Source: CAVUQH01 sp963774445 (GTDB taxonomy: Bacteria; Myxococcota_A; Polyangia; Haliangiales; Haliangiaceae). From it: DNA of 64,000 nt. Under the pieces are notes generated by a model. The model worked only from the letters and a program-made list of their open reading frames with translations. It ran no database searches and was not told where the DNA came from. A program made the position numbers and the translations under genes. The DNA lies in the NCBI GenBank assembly GCA_963774445.1, contig CAVZFC010000002.1, forward strand, positions 124,001-188,000, written 5' to 3'. Shown in pieces: positions 52,942 to 61,667 of this stretch; position 1 is the stretch's first letter, and every line of letters begins with the position of its first letter.

Positions 52942-53793
52942 GTGAATCAGCTTCTCCGCCGCCCCCTCCACGTGCTCGCCATCGGTGGCCTCGCCGCCGC
53001 CTTCGCGCTGCCGCTCGTCGCCCACGCGGGCGCTGCCGCCGCCGATGTCCGCGTGCGCGTCCGCGGCGCCGTCCACATCCGGGCGCCCCATGTCCGCGTC
53101 CACGTCCGCGCGGGGGCCCGGGGCGTGATCGTGAGGGATCATCGAGTCCACGTGACACCGCCCCCCCGCCACCGGTTGCACATCCGCGGCGGCGTCTATG
53201 TCGGCGGATCGGTTTACGTGGGTGGCTACGCCACGCCGCCGCCTCCGCCGCCGGCGTACGACTGCGACGTCCCGGCCTACTACTATTCCTCGCCGCCGCC
53301 GGCCAACCCGCCCGTGGTGGTTGCGCCCGCACCCGTGGTCGAGCCGATGGGACCGCGCCTGGGCCTGGGCGTCTTCGCCGGAGGGGTCAAGACCGCCGAC
53401 ACCAGCGCCGACGACCTGGGGCTGTTCGCCCGCTTCCGCATGACCCGCGGTCTCGCCCTCGAGGGCGAGCTGTCCCGCACTCGCTCGGATCTGGGCGACG
53501 CGCGGCGCGTGGGCGGGGCCCTGGTGTGGGACCTGTCGTCGCGCTCGACCCTCTCTCCGCTGCTCCTGGGCGGGATCGGCAGCTGGGACGGCAGCGCCTA
53601 CGCCGAGGTCGGCGCGGGTCTCACCTGGCGCCTCAGCGATCGCCTGCACATTGCCGGTGACCTCCGCGCCGGGGCCCACGACGTCAATCAGCCCGACGCG
53701 GTCGCCTTCGGCGGCACCGGCCCGGTCGACACTGGCAACAGCCAGGCAGAGCGCTACACCCGCGCCCGCCTCGCGGCCATCCTCTACTTCTAA
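52942..53793 (+). CDS. Outer-membrane beta-barrel-like protein
   Basis: A 283-residue protein from GTG 52942, preceded by AAAGGA at a suitable distance. A signal peptide ends near PLVAHAG. A Val/Arg/His-rich segment (VRVRVRGAVHIRAPHVRVHV) and a Pro-rich linker precede a C-terminal barrel-like domain (about 155-283). Its alternating strands include LGLGVFAGGVKTADT, LFARFRMTRGLALEGELSRT and LSPLLLGGIGSWDG, and it ends in Tyr-Phe, the terminal aromatic of outer-membrane barrels. Probably a small OmpA-/OmpW-like barrel with a surface or periplasmic basic extension. Function unknown. Confidence 0.78.
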   Translation: MNQLLRRPLHVLAIGGLAAAFALPLVAHAGAAAADVRVRVRGAVHIRAPHVRVHVRAGARGVIVRDHRVHVTPPPRHRLHIRGGVYVGGSVYVGGYATPPPPPPAYDCDVPAYYYSSPPPANPPVVVAPAPVVEPMGPRLGLGVFAGGVKTADTSADDLGLFARFRMTRGLALEGELSRTRSDLGDARRVGGALVWDLSSRSTLSPLLLGGIGSWDGSAYAEVGAGLTWRLSDRLHIAGDLRAGAHDVNQPDAVAFGGTGPVDTGNSQAERYTRARLAAILYF

Positions 53794-53810
53794 GGCGCCC
53801 TCCGCCCGCC

Positions 53811-53843
53811 GACGGCGCAGAGTCTTCTGGCGCTGCGCCGTTT
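53811..53843 (+). terminator. Terminator-like hairpin after the beta-barrel gene
   Basis: ACGGCGCAG (53812-53820) pairs with CTGCGCCGT (53833-53841) across a 12-base loop and is followed by TT. Located 18 bases after the stop codon. Confidence 0.55.
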
Positions 53844-53877
53844 CGCGTTCCGGATCTCGGCCGAAATCGGCGGACTC

Positions 53878-54801
53878 ATGTATGATTTCGCCATGATTCC
53901 TGGCCTCGAGCACCGGCGGATCCGGGTGGCCGACGGCACCGAGATCGCCTATCAGGTGCGCGGGGAGGGACCGGTGGTGGTGCTGGCGAACGGGCTGGGC
54001 GGCACCTACGAGGCGTTTCGCCACGTCTACGGCGCCCTGGGCGAGCGCTACCGGGTTCTCTGTTGGGATTACCGGGGGCTGTACCGCAGTGGCACCCCGG
54101 TCGACCGCGACCGTCTGACCGTCGCCGACCAGTGCGACGATCTCGAGCAGATTCTCGACCGCGAAGGGGTCGAGCGCGCGCTGTTCATCGGCTGGTCGAT
54201 GGGCGTGCAGGTCAATTTCGAGTTCTACCGCCGCCGGGCGGCGCGGATGGCCGGCATCGTCGCGATCAACGGCACCTACGGCAATCCGTTCTCCACCGCG
54301 CTGTCGTCGCGCTTCGTCAAGTTCGTCATCCCGGTGATCCTCCGGGCCATCCGCGCGCAGTCGGCGCTGATGGGCAAGGCGACGGCGCGGGTCGTCGCCT
54401 GGGACGGCCTGGTCGAGATGATGCGCCGCTTCGGCATGGTCTCGTCAACCATCGACGTGGAGACCTTCCGCACCGTGGCCGAGGGCTTCCGCGACGTCGA
54501 TTGGGCCAACTACGCCGACCTCATCTCCCGCCTGGGCGACCACGACGCCGGTGACCTGCTACCGAGCATCGACATCCCCACCCTGATCATCACCGGGGAC
54601 AAAGACATCCTCACGCCGCCGTTCACCGCCGAGAAGATCCACCGATCGGTCCCGGGCTCGCGCCTGGTCATCATCGAGGGCGGCACCCACTACACCCCTG
54701 TCGAGTTCCCCGCGGTGATCGAGGAAGAGCTCCTCGACTTCCTCTCGCGCCTGCCCGGCTACCAGCCGGAGCCGCAGGTCGCCGGCGCCGCCCGTGGCTG
54801 A
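53878..54801 (+). CDS. Alpha/beta hydrolase
   Basis: A 307-residue hydrolase (an alternative ATG at 53893 shortens it by five residues). Strand order and motifs are those of the alpha/beta-hydrolase-1 family: GPVVVLANGLGGTYEAFRHV, VLCWDYRGLYRSG, nucleophile elbow G-W-S-M-G (Ser 102 from the second ATG), acid in LIITGDKDILTPP, and catalytic His in IIEGGTHYTPVEFP. The central cap region is hydrophobic (FVKFVIPVILRAIRAQ) and may contact membrane or a lipid substrate. The substrate is not predictable. The stop overlaps the start of the kinase gene. Confidence 0.88.
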   Translation: MYDFAMIPGLEHRRIRVADGTEIAYQVRGEGPVVVLANGLGGTYEAFRHVYGALGERYRVLCWDYRGLYRSGTPVDRDRLTVADQCDDLEQILDREGVERALFIGWSMGVQVNFEFYRRRAARMAGIVAINGTYGNPFSTALSSRFVKFVIPVILRAIRAQSALMGKATARVVAWDGLVEMMRRFGMVSSTIDVETFRTVAEGFRDVDWANYADLISRLGDHDAGDLLPSIDIPTLIITGDKDILTPPFTAEKIHRSVPGSRLVIIEGGTHYTPVEFPAVIEEELLDFLSRLPGYQPEPQVAGAARG

Positions 54802-56458
54802 CATGTCCGAGTACGACTGCACCTGTGATGCCTGCGGGGCAGCGGTCCTCGACATCGACGTCAAGTGCGGCACCTGCGGCCACCGCCTGACATCGACCGG
54901 CGCCCACCGGATGCTCGGCGCCACGGTCCTTGGCCAGTACGAGATCATCGACATCCTCGGCCAGGGCGGCATGTCGGTGGTCTACAAGGCGCGGCACAAG
55001 ATCACCGAGCAGGAGGTCGCGCTCAAGATCCTGCCGCCGGAGCTGGCCGCCCACTCGCAGGTCAAGTCGCGCTTCCTCGAGGAAGCCAAGGCGCTGGCCC
55101 AGCTCGACCACCCCAACATCGTCCACCTGTACAACTTCGGCGAGGAGAACGGCGTCTTCGTCCTGGCGATGCAGTTCGTCGCCGGCACCACCTGGGAGCG
55201 GATGATCCTGGAGGCCGAGCAGCTGCACTGGGGGCTGGCCACCGGTATCTGCATCGACGTGCTGCGCGCGCTCGAGTACGCGCACAACCGCGGCATCGTC
55301 CACCGCGACATGAAGCCGTCCAACGTGCTGGTGCGCGAGGACGACGGCTCGGCCACGGTCATGGACTTCGGCATCGCCAAGATGCACAGCTCGTCCAAGC
55401 TGACCGCCACCGGCCAGACCATGGGCACGGTCCGCTACATGTCGCCGGAGCAGGTGCGCGGCTTGTCGGTCGATCTGCGCACCGACATCTACTCGCTGGG
55501 CGCCACCTTGTACGAGGCGCTGGTCGGCGATACGCCGTTCGACGGCGACACCCACTTCGAGATCATGACCCAGCACCTCAACGAGCCGCCGGTGCCACCG
55601 TCGTCGCACGGCATCGAGGTGCCCGGCTCGATCGAGCGGGCGGTGATGCGCGCGCTGGCCAAGAGGCCCGAGGATCGCTTCCAGAGCGCGGGTGCCTTCC
55701 GCGAGGCGCTGGAGAAGGGGCTGGCGGCTGGGCACCTGGGCGAGGCCGAGACCCTGCGGATGAGCCGCGACTTCGTCAAGGGGATGCCCAAGACCAAGAC
55801 CGGTCAGGCTGCCGCGGGCGGGCTGGCCAGCACGCTCGAGCCGACCGGTGATGATTCGGCAGCCGAGCCCCCGATCCCGGCCGGTCGCCGCCGCGCCGGG
55901 CTGTGGATCGGCCTGGCGTTGGTCCTGCTCGCGGCGACCGCGGGAGTCGCGGGCGTGCTCGTCTACGGTCGCAGCCGCCGCGGCACGGCGGCCGCGGCGG
56001 CTGCCGACGCCGGCCCGCCACCGTTTCCGGCGGCCTTTCGCGTGAGCGGGCTCACCTACGCCGCCGAGCAGATGTTCCCCGACGACGGCCTGCGGGTCCT
56101 TTCGGTCGCCCCGCGCGATCCGGCCCAGGTTCGCGGCGCCTACCTCGACGCGGTGAAGCGCTTCGCCGCGTTCGTGCGCGACCGGGGCTATCAGGAGGCG
56201 CGCCCGCCATCGCCGATTACGCTGGAGATCGTTCCCCGGGAGGTGCTCTGCCGCCCGGAAATCTACACGCGGAGCCAACCTTCGGGTGATTGCCGGGATC
56301 GGGACGGCTGGTATCGGATCCACGAAAAGACCCTGCTCCTGGCGGCCGAGGGCGATCTGAATCACGCGCTGGCGGTGAACGTCGCGCGGGTCATGTGTCT
56401 CATAAATCGCATGGGCGCCTGCGGCGATGTCGTCAACGCCTTCGAGAAGTCGATTTGA
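54794..56458 (+). CDS. Transmembrane Ser/Thr protein kinase with N-terminal zinc ribbon
   Basis: A 554-residue kinase from GTG 54794, overlapping the hydrolase stop; ATG 54803 is an alternative. Residues about 9-31 form a zinc ribbon (CTCDACGA ... CGTCGH). The kinase domain (about 48-310) has LGQGGMSVVYKARH, VALKIL, catalytic H170-R-D172 in VHRDMKPSN, DFGIAK and GTVRYMSPEQ. A membrane helix lies at about 368-392. An extracytoplasmic region of about 160 residues contains three or four Cys and no recognised domain. All catalytic residues are present. Followed 46 bases later by a HAMP-domain membrane protein, a possible partner. Confidence 0.92.
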   Translation: MADMSEYDCTCDACGAAVLDIDVKCGTCGHRLTSTGAHRMLGATVLGQYEIIDILGQGGMSVVYKARHKITEQEVALKILPPELAAHSQVKSRFLEEAKALAQLDHPNIVHLYNFGEENGVFVLAMQFVAGTTWERMILEAEQLHWGLATGICIDVLRALEYAHNRGIVHRDMKPSNVLVREDDGSATVMDFGIAKMHSSSKLTATGQTMGTVRYMSPEQVRGLSVDLRTDIYSLGATLYEALVGDTPFDGDTHFEIMTQHLNEPPVPPSSHGIEVPGSIERAVMRALAKRPEDRFQSAGAFREALEKGLAAGHLGEAETLRMSRDFVKGMPKTKTGQAAAGGLASTLEPTGDDSAAEPPIPAGRRRAGLWIGLALVLLAATAGVAGVLVYGRSRRGTAAAAAADAGPPPFPAAFRVSGLTYAAEQMFPDDGLRVLSVAPRDPAQVRGAYLDAVKRFAAFVRDRGYQEARPPSPITLEIVPREVLCRPEIYTRSQPSGDCRDRDGWYRIHEKTLLLAAEGDLNHALAVNVARVMCLINRMGACGDVVNAFEKSI

Positions 56459-56504
56459 CAGTCGTCACACCTGGCTTCGATAATCCAACGGCGCAGGAGG
56501 ACTG

Positions 56505-58004
56505 ATGTCTCGGGCGATCATCGGGGGAGCCGTCACGCTCTTGGTCTTGGTACTGACCGGAGCTGCTTATTTCGTGACTACGTCGCGGCTGGACAGCCGT
56601 CTCGAACGTGACGTCAAGGTTCGCGTGGCCAAAGCCCAGGAGCTGCTGATCCAGAACAGCAAGCTCGAGGGCCTCGGCCTGCTCAAGCGAGTCGAAGATC
56701 TCAGCCGCGACGACAACCTGCTGTCGGCGCTCAAGGCCGAGACCGACGATGTCGCCTTCGAGCGCGCTGGCATGGCGTTCCAGGCCTACCGCGCCGGGGC
56801 TGGCGGCGGCGAGAACGTCAACATCATGGCGCTGCTCGACCGCGAGGGAGATCTGGTGGTGCTCGACCTGCAGGGCGAGCCGACCCGCATCACCAACCCC
56901 GGGGCGTGGAAGGACGGGGACCGGCTCAAATACCCCAGCATCGAGCTGGCGCTCAATCCCGACCCGACCAAGGCGCACATGGTCAGCGACATCCTCAATC
57001 TCGAGGGCCAGGGCCTGATGAAGGTCGGCGTCGCGCCGGTGGTCGACTACGACGCCAATCAGGTTGCCGGCGCCGTCGTCGTCGCCTACGTGCTGTCGCA
57101 CGAAGAGGCACAGCGGCAGTCGGCGATGCTCGGTGCCGAGGTCGCCTACTTCGAGGGCGACCGCGCGGCCGCCACGTCGTTTCGCAAGGCCGGCACCAAG
57201 CTCGAGGACACGCCCAAGCAGGCGCAGCTGTCCAAGGCGCTGGCCGCCGGGTTGTCCAAGGCCGCGCTCACCTCCAAGGGCGGGCTGGCCGATCCGGTCG
57301 AGATCCAGGTCGGCGGCGATCGCTACCTGGCCGCCGCCGGTCGCCTGGTCCGCTTCTCCAGCAAGGGCTTTCCGGCCGACTATCCGCAGCAGAACGTCGG
57401 CGCGATGGTGCTGATCTCGCTCGACGCCGCGCTCGAGCCGGTGAGCGCGGCCAAGATGGGCATCCTGCTCGTCGGCATCGGCGCCATCATCATCGCCGGC
57501 CTGGCGCTGTGGTTCTCGGGGCGCCGCATCACGCAGCAGACCGATCAGATCGAGTTGGGTCTGGCCGAGATCATCAACGGCAACCTCGACTACTCGTTCC
57601 GCTCGGTCGGCGTCGAGCTCGACGGTGTCGCCAACGGGCTGAACGTCATGCTCGCCCGCTTGCTCGGCCGTCCGGAGCCGGGCGAGGAGGAGTACGACGA
57701 GGAGGGCAACATCGTTCAGCCCAACCGCCTCGACTTCGACAGCGATCTGTCGGACAAGGACGAAGAGGCGGTGCGCCTGGCCCAGGAGCCGGAGCCGGAC
57801 TACTACAAACGCATCTACGGCGAGTACGTCGAGGCGCGCGATCGGGTCGGCATGTCAACCGACGGCGTCACCTTCGACAGCTTCGTCACCAAACTGCGCA
57901 TCAACGAGTCCAACCTCAAGGCCCGCTACCAGTGCAACGCCATCCGCTTCAAGGTGGTGCTCGCCGACGGTAAGGTCACCCTCAAGCCGGTCCCGATCGT
58001 CTAG
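56505..58004 (+). CDS. Membrane sensor-like protein with HAMP, MXAN_5187-like
   Basis: A 499-residue protein with GGAGG before the ATG. One N-terminal helix (about 5-26), a periplasmic sensor domain (about 30-315, Cache-like mixed alpha/beta with NIMALLDREGDLVVLDLQGE and QVAGAVVVAYVLSHEEAQRQ), and a second helix (about 318-339). A HAMP-like segment follows (GLAEIINGNLDYSFRSVGVE). An acidic linker and a C-terminal domain complete it: RIYGEYVEARDRVGMSTDGV, then FVTKLRINES. That end resembles proteins named after Myxococcus MXAN_5187. No kinase or methyl-accepting domain is present, so its output is unclear; the upstream kinase may be its partner. Confidence 0.78.
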   Translation: MSRAIIGGAVTLLVLVLTGAAYFVTTSRLDSRLERDVKVRVAKAQELLIQNSKLEGLGLLKRVEDLSRDDNLLSALKAETDDVAFERAGMAFQAYRAGAGGGENVNIMALLDREGDLVVLDLQGEPTRITNPGAWKDGDRLKYPSIELALNPDPTKAHMVSDILNLEGQGLMKVGVAPVVDYDANQVAGAVVVAYVLSHEEAQRQSAMLGAEVAYFEGDRAAATSFRKAGTKLEDTPKQAQLSKALAAGLSKAALTSKGGLADPVEIQVGGDRYLAAAGRLVRFSSKGFPADYPQQNVGAMVLISLDAALEPVSAAKMGILLVGIGAIIIAGLALWFSGRRITQQTDQIELGLAEIINGNLDYSFRSVGVELDGVANGLNVMLARLLGRPEPGEEEYDEEGNIVQPNRLDFDSDLSDKDEEAVRLAQEPEPDYYKRIYGEYVEARDRVGMSTDGVTFDSFVTKLRINESNLKARYQCNAIRFKVVLADGKVTLKPVPIV

Positions 58005-58040
58005 CGCCTGCAGGGGCGAAAAACGCGCTACTCTCCCCGC

Positions 58041-59225
58041 GTGACGCGCGTCGCGACGGGGCTCGAGCTGGTGCTCGGCGGTGAGGTGCGCAGCCTCGAA
58101 GGCCGCAGGCTGGGGCTGATCTGCAATCCGACCTCGGTCAACGGCGAGCTGCGCCACGCCGCCGATCTCATGCACGCCGACCCGCGTTTCGACCTGCGGG
58201 TCCTGTTCGGGCCCGAGCACGGCGTGCGCGGCGACGCCCAGGACATGATCACGGTCGACTCGGACGGCCGCGATCCGCACACCGGGCTGCCGGTCTTTTC
58301 GCTCTACGGCGCCGATGAGGCGTCGCTGGCGCCGACCGCGGAGTCGCTCGACGGCCTCGACCTGGTGGTGTTCGACATCCAGGACGTCGGCGCTCGCTAC
58401 TACACCTACGTCTGGACGCTGGTCCACGCCATGCGCGCCTGCGCCCGCGCCGGCGTCGGCGTGGTGGTGCTGGACCGGCCCAACCCAATCGGCGGCGAGC
58501 TGGTCGAGGGCGGCGCGATCGAGGACGGCTTTCGCTCGTTCGTCGGCCTCGGCGACGTGCCCAATCGCCACGGCATGACCGCGGGCGAGATCGCGCGCTT
58601 CGCCCTGGACAGCGAGGGGATCGACGTCGAGCTCGAGGTCGTCGGCCTGCGCGGCTGGCAGCGGTCGATGTTGCACGGCGACACCGGGCTGCCGTGGGTG
58701 ATGCCGTCGCCCAACATGCCCACCTTCGACACCGCGCTGGTCTACCCGGGCATGTGCCTGGTCGAGGGGACCGAGCTCAGCGAGGGCAGGGGGACCACCC
58801 GGCCGTTCGAGATCGCCGGCGCGCCGCAGCTCGAGGGCCATGCGCTGGCCGCCGAACTCGCCCGCGACGAGCTCCCGGGCGTCACCCTGCGGCCGCTCAC
58901 GTTCACCCCGACGTTTCAGAAGCACGCCGGCCGGCCGTGCGGCGGCGTGCAGCTGCACGTCACCGACGCCGCCGCCTTTCGCCCGTACCTCACCGGCGTC
59001 GCGTTCGTCCGCGCTGCCCGCGCGCTCAATCCGGACGCCTTCGCCTGGCGGACCCGCGCCTACGAGTTCGTCGACCAGATCCCGGCCTTCGACCTCCTGG
59101 CCGGCTCGGCGGCGCTGCGCGCCGGCATCGAGGCCGGCGCATCGCTGGCCGATCTGGCGGCCACCTGGCGGGCACAGGAGGCCGACTTCCGCGCCCGCCG
59201 TGGCGCCTGGCTCTCGTACCGATGA
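58041..59225 (+). CDS. namZ: Exo-beta-N-acetylmuramidase family (DUF1343) protein
   Basis: A 394-residue protein from GTG 58041. DUF1343 signatures are present throughout: GLICNPTSVNGELRHAADLM, VLFGPEHGVRGDAQD, VVFDIQDVGARYYTYVWTL, VVLDRPNPIGG, LPWVMPSPNMPTFDTALVYP and EGTELSEGRGTTRPFE. NamZ of Bacillus subtilis removes N-acetylmuramic acid from peptidoglycan fragments. No signal peptide is visible here, so it may act on recycled fragments in the cytosol. Its stop overlaps the nadD start by four bases (ATGA). Confidence 0.92.
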   Translation: MTRVATGLELVLGGEVRSLEGRRLGLICNPTSVNGELRHAADLMHADPRFDLRVLFGPEHGVRGDAQDMITVDSDGRDPHTGLPVFSLYGADEASLAPTAESLDGLDLVVFDIQDVGARYYTYVWTLVHAMRACARAGVGVVVLDRPNPIGGELVEGGAIEDGFRSFVGLGDVPNRHGMTAGEIARFALDSEGIDVELEVVGLRGWQRSMLHGDTGLPWVMPSPNMPTFDTALVYPGMCLVEGTELSEGRGTTRPFEIAGAPQLEGHALAAELARDELPGVTLRPLTFTPTFQKHAGRPCGGVQLHVTDAAAFRPYLTGVAFVRAARALNPDAFAWRTRAYEFVDQIPAFDLLAGSAALRAGIEAGASLADLAATWRAQEADFRARRGAWLSYR

Positions 59226-59794
59226 CGGCGGACCCGACAGGCTCGGAGGGCGGCACGATCGCCCTGTACGGCGGCAGCTTCAACCCGCCCCACGTGGCCC
59301 ACCAGATGGCCTGCCTGTTCGTGCTCGAGACCCAGGAGGTCAACCAGCTGTGGGTGGTTCCGACCTTCCACCACGCCTTCGCCAAGGAGCTGGCGCCGTT
59401 CGAGGACCGCTTCCGCATGTGCGAGCTGGCGTTCGCCGCCGTGGGCGAGCGGGTCCGGGTCTCCCGGGTCGAGGCCGAGCTGGCGCGGCCCAAGAGCCGC
59501 ACCCTGGAGACCCTCGAGGAGCTGTCGCGCCGCTACCCGGGGGCGAGGTTTCGCCTGGTCGTGGGCGCCGACATCCTGGCCGAGCGGGACAAGTGGCACC
59601 GCTGGGACGCGATCGAGGCGCTGGCGCCGCCGATCGTCTTGGGGCGCCGCGGATACCCCGGTCCGGGCGATCTGCAGCTGCCAGAGGTCTCGTCAACGGA
59701 GGTTCGGGCTCGGCTCGCGCGCGGAGAGAGCGCGCTGCCCCTGGTGCCGCGGGCCGTGATGAATTATATCGCGGAGCGAGGACTGTACCGATGA
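59222..59794 (+). CDS. nadD: Nicotinate-nucleotide adenylyltransferase-like protein
   Basis: A 190-residue nucleotidyltransferase. GGSFNPPHVAHQMACLFVLE contains the nucleotide-binding turn; the usual second His of the H-x-G-H motif is kept as HVAH. EDRFRMCELAF, RLVVGADILAERDKWHRWDA and the closing LPEVSSTEVRARL (ISSTxIR motif) are typical of NadD, which makes nicotinate adenine dinucleotide in NAD synthesis. Start ATG at 59222 overlaps namZ, and the stop overlaps the next gene (ATGA). The Gly of H-x-G-H is Ala, a minor deviation. Confidence 0.88.
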   Translation: MTADPTGSEGGTIALYGGSFNPPHVAHQMACLFVLETQEVNQLWVVPTFHHAFAKELAPFEDRFRMCELAFAAVGERVRVSRVEAELARPKSRTLETLEELSRRYPGARFRLVVGADILAERDKWHRWDAIEALAPPIVLGRRGYPGPGDLQLPEVSSTEVRARLARGESALPLVPRAVMNYIAERGLYR

Positions 59795-60708
59795 CCGCTC
59801 GCACGCCCAATACGTTCGTCGTCGGCGCCGGCCCGGTGGCTACCGCGCTCGCGGGCGCGCTGCGCACCGGTGGCGTCCCCGTGCTCGGCCTGTGGGCGCG
59901 CAGGCCCGCCGCCGCGCGTCACGCCGGCGCCATCGCCGGCGTCGGCTCCTACTCGGCGGCGCCACCCGATCTCTTGCTCGAGGCCGACGCGGTGCTGATC
60001 TGCGTGCGCGACGGTGCCATCGCCGAGGTTGCGCGCACGTTGATCGCCACCGGCATGATCAGCAGCAAGCACGTGCTGCTGCACTGCTCGGGTGCGCTGT
60101 CGGCGGCCGATGTCTTCGCCGACGTCCGCGATCGAGTGGGCGGCGTGGCCACGCTGCACCCGCTGCGCGCGATCGCCGACGGACGCGCGGCGATGCGCGA
60201 GCTGACCGGCACCATGTTCGGTATCGAGGGGGACGAGCGCGGGCTGCTCGTGGCCCGGGATCTCGTCACCGCTCTGGGCGGCCGGGCGCTGGAGCTGCGG
60301 GGCGAGCGGATGGCCGCCTACCACGCAGCCGCCGCCATGGCCTCCAACTACGTGGTCACCCTGCTCGACGCCGCGGTGTCGCTGCTCGGCAGCAGCGGAG
60401 TGCCGGCCGAGGATGCCGTCGCGGCGCTGGGAGCGCTGGCCGCCGGCGCGGTGGCCAACGTGCGTGAGCATGGCACCGTCGCCGGCTTGACCGGCCCGAT
60501 CCGCCGGGGTGATCGCGCCACGGTGGCCCGCCATCTCGAGGTGCTGCCGGCCGCGCTGCGCCCGCTCTACTGCGAGCTGGGTCTGCGCACGGTCGGGCTC
60601 GCGCGTCAGATCGAGGGCGCCGAGGCCCCGACGGCCGACGACCTGGACGCGATAGAGGCGCTCCTCCGCGGTGACGCGCCGGCGGCCAGGCGGGCAAACT
60701 CTCGCTGA
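59791..60708 (+). CDS. Rossmann-like plus DUF2520 protein
   Basis: A 305-residue protein. An N-terminal NAD(P)-binding fold (TFVVGAGPVATALAGALRTG; VLGLWARRPAAARHAGAI) is followed by a helical C-terminal domain (HAAAAMASNYVVTLLDAAVS; GLTGPIRRGDRATVARHLEV) typical of DUF2520 proteins. LLHCSGALSAADVF and GVATLHPLRAI match the family core. These are predicted oxidoreductases related to F420-dependent NADP reductase-like and 6-phosphogluconate-type enzymes; the substrate is unknown. Its start overlaps nadD (ATGA), so the three genes form one coupled unit. Confidence 0.9.
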   Translation: MTARTPNTFVVGAGPVATALAGALRTGGVPVLGLWARRPAAARHAGAIAGVGSYSAAPPDLLLEADAVLICVRDGAIAEVARTLIATGMISSKHVLLHCSGALSAADVFADVRDRVGGVATLHPLRAIADGRAAMRELTGTMFGIEGDERGLLVARDLVTALGGRALELRGERMAAYHAAAAMASNYVVTLLDAAVSLLGSSGVPAEDAVAALGALAAGAVANVREHGTVAGLTGPIRRGDRATVARHLEVLPAALRPLYCELGLRTVGLARQIEGAEAPTADDLDAIEALLRGDAPAARRANSR

Positions 60709-60812
60709 CCGAGTCGTAAGGTAGCGCCGGCAAGGCCGTTGAATCCCCGGGCCGGATGGGGTACCACCCCAGCCCTGGGGCGGCAGAATCCGGGCCCCTG
60801 GGGGAGCAACGC

Positions 60813-61667
60813 ATGTTCGATCGACGCGCGAAACAGGTCTGGATCGGGGTGGTCGCCGCGCTGGCGCTGGTGGTGGGGACCGCGCAGGCTCAGCCCAAGG
60901 GCAAGAAGCCGGCGGCCGCCAAGCGGGCGAAGCCGGCGAAAGTCGTCGTCAAGGTCGAGGCGGCCGCGCTGGTCTCCGGTGACGCCGGCCGCGCCGAAAC
61001 CGCCGCCAAGCGGCTGGGCTCGGTGAACAGCCCGGACGCCACCGCGGCGCTGGTGGGCGCGCTGGCCACCGGGCTGAGCCCCAAGGTCGCGGTCGCCGCG
61101 CTCGACGGCCTGGCGGCGCACCCGACGATGAAGGCCTACGACGTCCTCACCACCATGTACCTGTCGCACCGCGACGCCCGCGTCCGCGCCGCCGCGGTCC
61201 GCGCCGTCGGTGCGCTGGACGACAGCCGCGCGGTCGAGAAGGTCCTGGCCGCGCTGCACGACCTGCAAAAGGAAGTGCGCACCGCTGCCGTCGGGGTCGT
61301 CGGCGCGCGCAAGCTCAAGCGCGGCATCGAGCCGATGATCGCGCTGCTCAAAAAGGGCGACGAGGCGCCGGCCGAGGCGCTGGCGGCGATGGCCGATCCG
61401 GATCTCGCGCTCAGCCTGGGCGAGTTGATCGGCGTCGCTCCGGACGCGGTGCTGTCGCGCTGCCTGGGGCTGGTGCTCATGCGCAAGGATTTCAAGCCGG
61501 AAGCGGCGCGCGTTCAGGTCGTGCGCACGCTGGGCAAGATTCCGTCGAACGAATCGATCGAGCAGCTGACCAGCTACATCGACTCGGTGCCGGAGAATCC
61601 GCCGCGGCAGTCGCGGCGCGAGGCCGAGGCGATCGTCGAGCAGCGCCTTTCGGGGGGGAGCAACTGA
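60813..61667 (+). CDS. Exported HEAT-repeat protein
   Basis: A 284-residue protein. ATG 60813 follows GGGGGAG and starts a signal peptide ending near GTAQAQ. A Lys/Ala-rich basic linker leads to about six HEAT repeats: DATAALVGALATGLSPKVAV, RVRAAAVRAVGALDDSRAVE and VRTAAVGVVGARKLKRGIEP. It is overlapped by the propeller/HEAT lipoprotein gene (TGATG), which itself ends in HEAT repeats, so the two probably assemble together. No catalytic motif. Confidence 0.85.
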   Translation: MFDRRAKQVWIGVVAALALVVGTAQAQPKGKKPAAAKRAKPAKVVVKVEAAALVSGDAGRAETAAKRLGSVNSPDATAALVGALATGLSPKVAVAALDGLAAHPTMKAYDVLTTMYLSHRDARVRAAAVRAVGALDDSRAVEKVLAALHDLQKEVRTAAVGVVGARKLKRGIEPMIALLKKGDEAPAEALAAMADPDLALSLGELIGVAPDAVLSRCLGLVLMRKDFKPEAARVQVVRTLGKIPSNESIEQLTSYIDSVPENPPRQSRREAEAIVEQRLSGGSN

